A stretch of DNA of 25,637 bases from Plicaturopsis crispa FD-325 SS-3 (lineage: Eukaryota; Basidiomycota; Agaricomycetes; Amylocorticiales; Amylocorticiaceae). Location: NCBI GenBank assembly GCA_000827205.1, contig KN832562.1, positions 854,353-879,989 on the forward strand. Direction: 5' to 3'. Within the stretch, counting starts at the first letter, position 1. Each line of letters starts with the position of its first letter. The notes below the pieces were generated by a model. The model ran no database searches. It saw only the letters and a program-made list of their open reading frames with translations, and was not told where the DNA came from. A program made the position numbers and the translations under genes. Below, piece after piece: positions 10,344 through 19,860 of the stretch.

Positions 10344-11178
10344 CGGTCACAGGCCTCTCTTCGCCGCCCTTCCCTCTACTCGCTCCTCAGTCCCTCTCCG
10401 CCCCATATGCTTCTTCCCGCGAGACCTCTCCTCTCCTCGGTTGTTATCTGGGTAGACAGGGAACGGAAGGTGCGCAGGACCGAAGTTCATCGTAATGGCG
10501 CCGCTGGGGCTGTCGGGCGTAGGTCCGATCTGAAGGCATTGGGCAAAACTAGAATGCGTTGTGGTTGGTCCGAGCGATGGAATTATCAGCTTGCTCAACG
10601 GCTACAGAATTAGAGAAGGACTTGACATTACAATTGTGCGGGGCAAATACATGCTTTGCAAAGATCCAAGCGGGCTGGACTAAACGGACAAGGAACGACG
10701 CCGCGAAAATATCGATGCTGGACTCAAGAGTGAAGCTGGAGTACTAGTACAGTTTGCGTGACGCAGATGAGATCCGGGTTCCGACCAATAATGTCGGTGA
10801 TTAGGACGTGCTGTTCCCCTGCACGGATTAGCAGGCTTTGCAGAAGTAAGTAGGAGCGCTGGGTCAACGGATTCCAACAATATTATTTCTGTCAGAAAAG
10901 ACATACTGAATGGCGTATATATGTGAATTATTCTCGATATCGGAGATGCAGCATGTACCGTCCTTCCTTCCGGTGTTCCGACCGCGTCTGTACCGCAGAC
11001 TTCACGTTTCGACCGTCGCATACATAGAGTCTGGCCTTATCAAACAATGAACGCAACTTGAAACGCTCGACCCTCTAAAACTGCGGGTAAGTACACGATT
11101 GCTGACTGCCGGTCACATCCTTTATCACGGGCGGGGCAGCCAACGTTCTTCCTGTTTCCTCTGGCTACCGGCGCGGTC
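10344..11178. other. Unresolved stretch upstream of WD40 copy B
   Basis: No complete gene was recognised in these 835 bases. A plus-strand frame at 10534-10683 reads protein-like in part (CVVVGPSDGIISLLNGYRI) but lacks a start and splice partners. Minus-strand frames at 10347-10598 and 10680-11021 are open, without family features. TATATATG at 10916-10923 lies about 255 bases above the next gene's ATG. The sequence may hold decayed exons as well as the WD40 gene's promoter. Confidence 0.35.
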
Positions 11179-12722
11179 ATGGTCTTCGGTCTGTCGTCGT
11201 CGACACCAAGATTCGAGCTACTTTCTCGTCTGCGAGGACACACTGGCGCGGTCATTGCCTTGTCCGCATCGGAGTGTGGAATCCTTGCCAGTGGAGGTAA
11301 CGACCTATTCTAACAGCAAGGAGTGACACTGACATATGTGCTTTGTTCGGCAGGGCACGACGGGGTTAAATTGTGGAATTTACGAACATATACAAGCATA
11401 CCCGCGCTGTCCGGAGAAGAGGAGCTGCATGAGCCCGTCTCGTCTCTTATTTGGCTCAGGTTCAACGATCCTCGGCGCCATGTATTACTATATGGCACGG
11501 CCTTCGGGGCAGTCGTTGCCTGGCGCGTAGGAAGAAAAGTAAGGTTCACTCTACCCTGCTGTGTTAGCGTGAAACTTGTCACCCTAATGTAAGGATCGCA
11601 ACAGATCGTTCAACTATTCGCCAAACGCCTCGTAAGAGGACACGAAATCATCGCGTTCTCTGCTACCCCCGGGAGCAAACGTCTGGCGTTGGCCGCAAGC
11701 AACGGAACACTTCAAGTCTGGACCATCGATGAATCCATGCACATGGAATGTGTTTTCTCGGTGAAGGTGGATATGATACCAAAGTCAATTAGTTTCGATC
11801 AAGGCGGGCAACGTGTGAGGGCTTTTGGTCTACTTAATGGACTAGTGTACGTCCTCCTATCGCTAACTCTCTAGAATCCGAAATTCATCTTCTCATTTTA
11901 GCCTGACAATATGCAGCCAGAGTGGTGACATTGTCCAGATTCAGACCATTCCTAAACGTCCCATGTAAGTTGCCACAACTCTCAGTATTCCCCGCATCTT
12001 TCTTATCCAGATCATCAGCGGCCATGTAGCTGTAGACAACGATCGCGATCGCTTCATTGTGGACAATGCGAGCGACGGGTTTGATATGTTCACCCTCAGT
12101 GATGCCCAGTTCATACGCAAGTTTTATACTGGCAAAGCAACTGTCCGTTTTCCAAAGCAAGTTGTTTTCAGTGCGGATGGCCGTCTGGTCATAGGGGGTA
12201 GTGATCGAGGCTCCGTTCATGTTTTTCGTGTTGAGGACGGGGAAGATATAGCCGTACTACGGCACAGCCAACGCGATATGGTACAAACTGTCACGGTACG
12301 TTCTGATTCGCCTCGATTATGACAATCGCTCACTTTTACTTACAGTCGTACGTGGACGGCGCTGGCCAAAACTTGTTCATTGCCGCGAGCTCGACAGCAG
12401 GCAGCCCGGGCGACATCACAGTATGGGGTAACCTAACGTGGTGGCCTCGGTGTCTAAAACGACTTCGTGATATTTTGCAAGCAATGGCTGGGCTCGCGTC
12501 GACTGCAGCTCTCATGACGCGGATCGTCGTGATATGTTCGGCGTGTGCCTTCTTCTACCAGTGCATGCCATTGGTAAGGATTCTTTCCGCGTTTAATTGC
12601 TTGCATCCTCTCATATCTGTGATCAGGCTGTGTCTAGTCGCGGCCGCCTCGTACTGACACTGGCTAAGCGGAGAGCGGTAGACTGGGCCCTTGATGCTTT
12701 GTATAGCTTGCGTGACGACTGA
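11179..12722 (+). CDS. WD40-repeat protein with C-terminal transmembrane helix (copy B)
   Basis: This is a 402-residue protein from seven exons: 11179-11296, 11354-11538, 11605-11846, 11902-11964, 12019-12295, 12346-12573 and 12627-12722 (1209 nt). The first blade reads LRGHTGAVIALSASECG and then LASG, with GHDGVKLWNLRT after the first intron. Later blades include GTLQVWTIDE, FSADGRLVIGGSD and DITVW. Residues about 350-371 (MTRIVVICSACAFFYQCMPL) are a single membrane helix, followed by a basic tail ending in LRDD. The overall plan matches copy A at 503-2381, although the sequences are well diverged. The ATG at 11179 has a good context (GTCATGG). No upstream exon could be joined in frame, so the N-terminus might be incomplete. 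The acceptor at 12018, eight bases inside the first candidate, was chosen because it alone keeps the frame. Function unknown; probably a membrane-tethered scaffold. Confidence 0.86.
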
Positions 12723-13172
12723 ACCATGTTAACGCCCTTTTGCTCGCGACAATACTACACGGATTTTGTCTGTTCTGTGAATTTGAAAGCAACGTCCAAT
12801 TGCACCTAGCTAGCACTGAGTTTGATGGCCTACAGTTCCGTTTAGCCGATTTTGGTATCCCTGCTAGGTCACATAAGTCCGAGGTCATCTTGGTTGCACT
12901 TACGAACTTCAGCGCACCCCGCAACGAACTGTGAAGGTATTACCCTCTGAACTGGGTAGGCGGTACATATGAACCTCCATTGTCTCACTGTTAACGGCGC
13001 ATAGATAGATTTGGTGCGTGGCACAACCTGTCTCTCCGAGTCGTCGCCATTGTCATTATTCACGGCCCACTTTTCAGCAACAATCGAATGAAATCGGAAC
13101 AGCTCAAATCCACTCAAGCTTCACTACATCAGCTCCTCTGCATCCAAATATCCTCGATTCACCGCCGGAGCC
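12723..13172. other. Spacer between WD40 copy B and the transposase gene
   Basis: This is a 450-base stretch between two plus-strand genes. It should hold the 3' end of the WD40 gene and the promoter of the transposase gene. I looked for a CACTA-type terminus and found none that pairs with sequence right of the transposase. No TATA box was recognised. Confidence 0.4.
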
Positions 13173-16100
13173 ATGCCCGCTAGGAAAACATATGTTATAT
13201 GTGTTTGTCCGGAGTGCGTCCACGACAAAGGTGCTCAAGGTCGACGTGTTCTAGCAGATGTCAAATTTGCACACCAACTCCGTGCCCGGCAATCCAGCGC
13301 TACACCGCCCTCGTCGCGCGGAAATCCCGATTCTGCACCACGAGCAGTTGCCGATTCGCCGAAGAGACCCGTTCTCCATACGCAGACCGAGAACCAAGAG
13401 CTAGACAACCTTGCCCTCGACGTATTCGAGATGAGCATATCTGAAGATGGCGCTTCTTCCTCGGCAACCCGCGGCAATCGACTCTGGTCTTCACGTTCGC
13501 CAGAAACGCACCGCAGAGAAACTTCCGTCCCCGACCTCACCGGCGCGGATTTGTTCGAATCTCTACAACGTCTGACATCTCCCCCTGTCACCCCATCAAT
13601 ATCTCTCTCACGCGAAGCGACTTCGACACCTACTCTGTCAGAGTCCCGCGCAGCTGTGGTTTCCCGTTTGTCCCAGACGAGAGAGAATAACCACGCAACC
13701 GAAAAGCAACTGCGGATTTTAGGAAGCATTTTATCCGGTGTCGAACGATGCGCAGAGACCTTGCCTGGCCCTGAACTCGGTTCCACACCAGTTGGGTTTC
13801 AGGAAACCCTCGCAGACGCTGAAGCTACGATCTCGCGATTCCGGCGGGCTCTCGAAGGCATTTCTCGGAGCACCGAAAGCATCGTGAAGCTCAGATCGGA
13901 TGTGTTTAGCCGCATAAGCGAGGTGGAGGCACGCATGCGGGCATGGAGGGAAATAATGCCGCATTCAGCCCCGATGGATTACGACTGCAGTGAGTGAGAT
14001 TCCATGACAACGTATTGTACGTCGCTGAAATATAGTAGGCCACATTTTCCAGTCCTCACTGGACTTTGCGTCCGAGCCGACTCTGGTTGCATTTTTCATA
14101 TCCTTGTGGCTGCGCGTGAAATCACGTATATCACAGCTAGATGCCTCAGGCATACTCGGCGCTCTCAAAATTTTTGGCAACAGTCTCCTCAGTCACGGAG
14201 GGGGAATAGCCAACTCGCAACAGACTGGTGCGCTCAACGCCATACCTACGTCGATCGAGACGGTAGAGAAGAAGATCGATTTGCAAGGCCGCACAACGAC
14301 TTACGCGGTCTGTCCTTCTTGCCACTGCAATTATGGCCCAGACTACTCGTCCGGCTCTAAGACACCTAGCTTTCCTTCTACTTGCACTTTCACCCCCGAC
14401 CCAGGTGTCGTCTGCAACACCCCTCTCCTCGACGACGCAGGCAAGCCTATTCGCAAGTTCGTTTATTATTCTGTCCTGGACTGGATTTCAAGCCTTTTGG
14501 CTCGAGATGACATCAGGCATCATATCGATGAGTTCTGCGAGGACGCCATGAAACCCGCGCCTTCCACACGGACGGACATTCGAGATGGCGAGTTTGTCCG
14601 TAAATTTAAAGGTCCAGATGGCCGTCTTTTCGTGGACAGAGGCGACGAGAGCAGGCTCCTCTTTCTCATCAACGTCGACGGCTTCGCAACGGAGGGAACC
14701 AATCTACACGGTGCACACAACTCCTCGATCGTAATATCCATGTCATGTGCCAATCTCCCCGGCACCATTCGCAACGACGCTGCCAACCTATATCTTGGCG
14801 GCATCATACAGGGGCCTCATGAGCCCAATAGTCAGCAGACACAGCACTATCTACGTCCCCTCGTCGACGACCTTATCATCGCCTACGAGAGAGGCATTCG
14901 CCATCAGAATCTACGGTGTAGCAAGCCGACGTGTACCTCGCGCTCGGCTGTGGCTGCCGCTGTTATGGATTCACCCGCCTCGCGTTCCCACAATGGCCGA
15001 GCTCCCGTTAGTAGCCATCATTACTGCCTCGTATGCCAATGTTATCACACAAGCACGCTAGGCAACACGGATTTTGAGAACTGGAAGGCTCGGGACGACG
15101 ACGAGACTCGTCGCAATTTTACCATGTGGAAAAACGCGACGACCAATGCTGAGCGGGCAAAGCTATTCGAAAAACACGGTGTTCGTGAATCCGAATTCTG
15201 CCGTTTATCTTACTGGCGCCCTAGTATGCAAATCGTCGTCGACGGGATGCATTGCATCTTCCAGCGTGTTGGCATGCTGCATTCCCGCGTGGCTCTGGGT
15301 CTAGATGCGACGAAGGGCGGTGAGGACGGGAAATATCGCCGCCGCCGTGCGTTCGGATATGCCTTCGAGCCCCCACCAAATCCGACATCCCTTCTACCCG
15401 CGCACGGCGATCGACGCGGCAAAGCGGCTGCCCAAGAAGAGCGTCTGGATAAAGAGCGTCTTGCTGATATTATCGACGACGATGCCGACGATGACAACGC
15501 TATGGACGTTGACTTGGATACGGACCAGGAATTTTTTTTCGCTGGTGCCCCCATGGAGTCTCGGGATCTCGATCAGCTCCAAGACGGACGACGTTTGAAG
15601 CGTCTCGATGAGCTACGTGCTGCAATGAGCCCCAACGATGCCAAGCATATCGGAGCCATCCATCGTTACTTGACGGAGCCGCTGGCGGAAACGGATATCC
15701 AGAAAAAAGGAGAATCACTCTCCCCCCAAGTTTGGCTGCAAGGTCGTCTTCAAAGGAATTGCAACATGCGAGCTCTTGAGTTCGTTGTCGTGGACCTCGG
15801 TCTCTCAATCCAGTTCAGCGGCAAAAAGGCAGGAAAGGGCCATTATGCGGCGGCGTTGGCGGAATGGGCGAGTTCATTTTTTGTCGGTACCTTGCCCGCA
15901 CCGATGCTGATCCACATGATATACAGAGAATGAGCAGACCCCGTAGTTCGCCGCCTCGTCCCCCGATCGACTCCCCCGAGTTACTGTCCAGGATACGTCT
16001 CGCCATCAAAGACGTGGAAACACCGTCTTGGGTCGGCTCCGTGCCCACTAACTACGGAGATGCCAAAGCAGGAGCCCTGAAAGCGGACCAGTGGCGTATC

Positions 16101-17146
16101 TTATGGACCATCTACATGCCTCTTGCTCTCTTGAGTCTATGGCTTGTTGGCATGCCGGGCGCGTCACTCAATGCTGCGGCTATGGCCGATATCCTCGACA
16201 ACTCCATGTCACTAGTCGCGTTAGTGACCCTTGCTTGTAAGCATACCATGACCGCAGACAGAATGACTGCATATCGAGAGGTCACGCGCACCTACATTGA
16301 CAGTTTGAAGAGACTGTTCCCTGGCTTCATCGTTCCGAGTCACCATATGTCTTTCCACATTTATGATTTCTTGCACCTCTTCGGTCCAATTCGTTCATGG
16401 TGGTGTTTTCCATTCGAGCGACTAATCGGATTTCTCCAAAAGGTTCCCCATAATCATAAAATCGGCGAGTCTTTACATTTCTCAACCTTGTCTTGTGTTA
16501 ATTTATCTTACGACAGGGGAATTGGAGGAGACGATGTTGAAGGCATGGATCCGAGGCGCGAAGTTTCGGCAATGGCTCGGGCAGTCCGATTGTCCCCCCG
16601 CATTTCGCGAGTGCAAAAAGCTATATGACATCGTCAACGGCACCCACGAGGATACTGCAGTGGATTCGAAGGCATTCACGACGAATAAAACAACTGACGA
16701 TCTCAGGCGCCTGACGCAATGCCCCGAGCTACCGACAGCACCAAACATCCATCGCGACAATGTTGTATTCTCTCGAGCCTCCTCTCATCTTGGAAACAGC
16801 TCTGTGATTGTACGATCCGGCACGCTAGGGAACGAGTCATCCTATCCTGCCCGCATCGCTCATATCTACGTTCGAGAGAACGAAATCAAACTCGCCATTC
16901 ACCGTCAACTTCCTCTGCCACCAGACTCGCCGATATCTCATCTTCTCGATCGCTATCTGCATTGCGAAATATCCCTGTATTCGTGCAGGTATTCGGACCA
17001 GCTAGAAGAAATACCGCTCAATCATGTCATTGCCCATTACGCCAAGTGGACCCTATCCCCCGAGTGCGCTCTCGTCTTGAACTTGAGCAAGGTGAGTGTT
17101 TGCACAGCATAGTATATGTCGTACTAAGTCTATTTTACAGGACTAG
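13173..17146 (+). CDS. Tnp2-like DNA transposase, apparently complete
   Basis: The five-exon model is 13173-13989, 14036-15882, 15927-16464, 16517-17091 and 17141-17146 (3783 nt, 1260 residues). It resembles basidiomycete Tnp2-like transposases of the CACTA group, which cut and paste DNA in the nucleus. The N-terminus has a small Cys motif (CVCPEC). A second Cys cluster, CPSCHCNYG, lies near residue 363. The core follows: KFKGPDGRLFVDRGDESRLL and INVDGFATEG (about 464-492), GGIIQGPHEP (about 531), HHYCLVCQCYH (about 600) and VVDGMHCIFQRV (about 673), whose acidic residues are candidates for the catalytic set. An acidic insert (DDDADDDN) comes before the C-terminal region with SVPTNYGDAKAGALKADQWR (about 925-944). 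The ATG is in a GCCATGCCC context. Two junctions are odd: a 44-base intron with a GTCGGT donor at 15883, and a GC...AG intron (GCGAGT) at 16465-16516. Otherwise the frame is open, so it may be active. Confidence 0.93.
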
Positions 17147-18434
17147 ATAGGATAAACATCGATAGCTTCCACCGATTGGACTGGGATGTGTTCGATTCAA
17201 TGTTTGCTGTCGAGAGAGTATGTTCCATCCATCATGATGTCTCTATATTGGACGAACGACCGAAATATGAAATATGTGTGTTCCCGCTGTAATATGCACG
17301 CGCCATACACTGGCCCTGCTTCGCATGCTCAATGATTGCAAGATTGGAGTATTCTGACAAGCGATGTCTATCGCGCACAAAAGTGTCCATTCAAACCCAA
17401 TTCAAGTGGCAGGGCAGTCGTAGGTGTAGCACGTACGCCGAGAATATTTGATATTACTTAGCTGCTGCCGGGCCCCATGAAGAGTGCGATCCCGCTTCCG
17501 TAGTGCAGTCGAAGTGTCACTCTACGCTGAGGCCTTCGGCACCAAGGTACGAAATGGACGAGGACATGTCGCCGGATGCACTGATGGATGAGCGCCATTG
17601 GCATCTGTGTTCGTATATTTCGTGGTTAACGCGTGGATTCGTCAGAAGAGCTCATGCACATACCTCAGACACTCTTGGCAGCCCCAAGTGACGACGCTTG
17701 CCGTAACAAATGCGCGCTCTCATACTCTCGGTCCGACCCCGCATGGTACGTACTGTCCACGACAGAGCGCGGGGAAATCTCGAGCGCCTCCTTCACGGCC
17801 GCTAGATCCTGCAGCGGACGCCGAAGACAAAGTCTGTCAGAGGTAGACGCCGTTCTATGGATGGGAAACCTCACCTTGTTAACAGTCCAGACACTTGGTT
17901 CTTACCCCTACACGTTCTCCGCAATGGGCAGTGCCCACCGCTCTCCGAGTCGAAGTTGACCTGAAGATAGAAAGAATGCGAAGGCGCAGACAGGAGGGAA
18001 AGCAGAATTACAGCGGACGGTGCGTAGTAGCAGCAAAGCGCAAGGGAACTTGGGGGCATGAGCACATAGGTTAGCTATTTTGAACGGCAAGGGTCGGAGG
18101 AGGAGGAGTACTCCTGGAGGACACGATCTAGCAGATCTGATTCAGTCTCCGCAGGCGCCGGTGCATAGTTTTGTTGAAGTTGAGACATCCGATGCTCGCC
18201 TTCTAGTAGCTCGTCAAACTCGGTTTTTACTGTGCTTTTGGACTCTAGTAAGTAGCAATAATCAAGTACTGTAGTCAAAATGCAGCGACACTAGTAGTAG
18301 TACTGAAGAGGCAAAAGAAACGTAGCATCGCCGATAAATCCGAGCATACCCGTCCTCATCATACACGCCGTCAACGCGTCAACCCCCTACTACCTACCGC
18401 CCGCTTCGATCCTGGCCATTTACGCCAAATTCTA
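17147..18434. other. 1.3 kb stretch with protein-like fragments but no resolved gene
   Basis: Immediately after the transposase stop, a plus-strand frame at 17152-17292 reads convincingly as protein (INIDSFHRLDWDVFDSMFAV) and ends in TAA, but it does not join the transposase in frame. At 17503-17959 several overlapping plus-strand frames contain a possible piece, AVEVSLYAEAFGTK, and a longer one starting near 17633 (MDSSEELMHIPQTLLAAP). On the minus strand, 18075-18278 encodes a short acidic stretch (ESDLLDRVLQEYSSSSD). None has a complete gene structure. I read this as decayed exons or a badly broken gene between the transposase and the acidic-protein gene. CACTAGTAGTAGTACTG at 18285-18301 is the only CACTA-like string noted and has no partner. 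Confidence 0.4.
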
Positions 18435-19209
18435 CTAGTTCCTAAGGCCTAGTCTAGGTCCCCGCTTTCGCTGTGCAAGACAAACATTGAATGCTGTGAA
18501 CTTGAATGCGGATTTCACGAACAGGCGCACCCTTTCTCGACGAGCCGCAGAAGACGAGTATTTGAGGTGAGCCTTCAGCATATCGTGAGCAGGCCACTGA
18601 TCCTTGTATTCGTCCAGACAAGGGTGTTTTTTGCGAACCTATCCGCATGATTTAGCCCCTGGGAGTGCGCGATAGAATAGCTGCCTACCTCGTCTATCAC
18701 GGCGGCAATGGCATCCTCTTTCTGGCCAGTGTAGGACTTGGTGCTGTCGAGGTGCGTCTCTGTCAAATCTTTTATCATACACTTTTTAATGTCGGGATCT
18801 CAGAGGAACGTACACATCAGGGAATGTAGGATGGTACGTACAGAAATCCTCCTGCGAGTAGCCTCGTTGAATCTAACGGCGGCTGCGACCGTATAACCTC
18901 CTCTTCCAGGACGACCACCTTCACCTGGAGGCTTCGCAATCAAGAACTCGTCTTCGTCTGACGAGTCCGAGTGGCGGGGGTCGTCATGCTCAGCGTCCTC
19001 GTCGTCGATAGCGTCCGGAAAATTCTCCATCGGCATTCCTTGGCGGCACAGTTTTCCAGGGGGGTGCCCAACCCGAAAGGCCCTCGACGTTGTACTCCTT
19101 CTGAATAGATTTCAGTGGATGGGTAGCTGCCAGGACGGAGGCCTACCTACCCTTGCAAAATATACTGTGTGAGTTCTGTGTGTGCGATCAGAGGGCCTGT
19201 ATTGAACAT
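18435..19209 (-). CDS. Acidic 204-residue protein of unknown function
   Basis: The four-exon model is the complement of 18435-18638, 18689-18781, 18842-19100 and 19151-19209 (615 nt). It starts MFNTGPLIAHTELTQYILQ. An acidic patch follows (DAIDDEDAEHDD, then DSSDEDEF), then a Gly-rich turn (GEGGRPGRGGYTV). The C-terminal half looks helical: MIKDLTETHLDSTKSYTGQ, AIAAVIDE, then HPCLDEYKDQWPAHDMLKAH and YSSSAARRERV. Proteins with this last block recur in agaricomycete genomes, often in many copies, without a known function; that is from memory. It is divergent from the coiled-coil gene across about 650 bases, so the two may be co-regulated. In exon 2 an alternative frame (KEYNVEGLSGWAPP) also reads well up to a six-C run at 19059-19064, which hints at frame disturbance, but the model here needs no correction. 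Confidence 0.78.
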
Positions 19210-19860
19210 CTGTGTAGTCCGGGTAATGGGCCTAAATTGAGCGGTAGCCGATCCTGAAGGCACTCTGTACGCGTAACGTACCGTAGTAAAATCCTACGAA
19301 TTGGTGTTCAATCTAGAGGAGGCCTCGCGCGCCCCGCCTCAAAAGCACCATCAAACGGCACCTTTCTGTGAAACTCAACACTGCCTTCCACCATTCCTTT
19401 GACGATGCAGCATGGTCGATCCGAAGGATCCGTACTAATTCGTTCCCTTTCATCTGTGGCTCAGGATGGCGTCCGGGCTTTTCGGCGCAAATATTGTCCC
19501 TTGCGATGACGATGGCGCGCCCCTTTCAGATTATTTCGCGTTGCGCTCATGCGAATTGCAGATAGCCTACCCTATATCTTGCATTTTGTCGTAGGTGAAG
19601 TCCCCTTTCACGCGTGTGGCTCACTTATCGGCGATTCTCCTATATAGGGCGGCCCCATTTGCATCGGGAACCTACATTTCCTTGCGTATCGTTCAACCAG
19701 CTTTCACACATACCCCAATTCGACCGATTTGATGGAAAGGTTTCCATTCAGCTCTTCCGAGGCTACGACCTCCGACGACGGAACCCCGGATGACACAACG
19801 ATGGCACGTCTCAACTCTATCACTCGTTGCGTTGCAATACTCATCTATCTGGAGTAGGCA
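19210..19860. promoter_or_regulatory. Shared divergent promoter region
   Basis: These 651 bases lie between the start codons of two divergent genes. TATATA at 19641-19646 on the plus strand sits about 215 bases above the ATG at 19861. An open frame from an ATG at 19732 (MERFPFSSSEATTSDD) ends at a TAG just before 19861. It could be an upstream open reading frame or an untranslated leader; it cannot be spliced in frame to the main gene with the sites I see. Confidence 0.45.

Noticed and set aside
11041-11178. Upstream first exon for WD40 copy B with a GTAAGT donor near 11089
   Set aside because: The donor and the GGGCAG acceptor look good, but no frame of the upstream exon contains an ATG without a stop before the junction.
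13235-13786. 183-codon minus-strand open frame
   Set aside because: It is the complement of the first transposase exon, and its Arg/Ser-rich translation is typical of an antisense shadow in GC-rich coding sequence.
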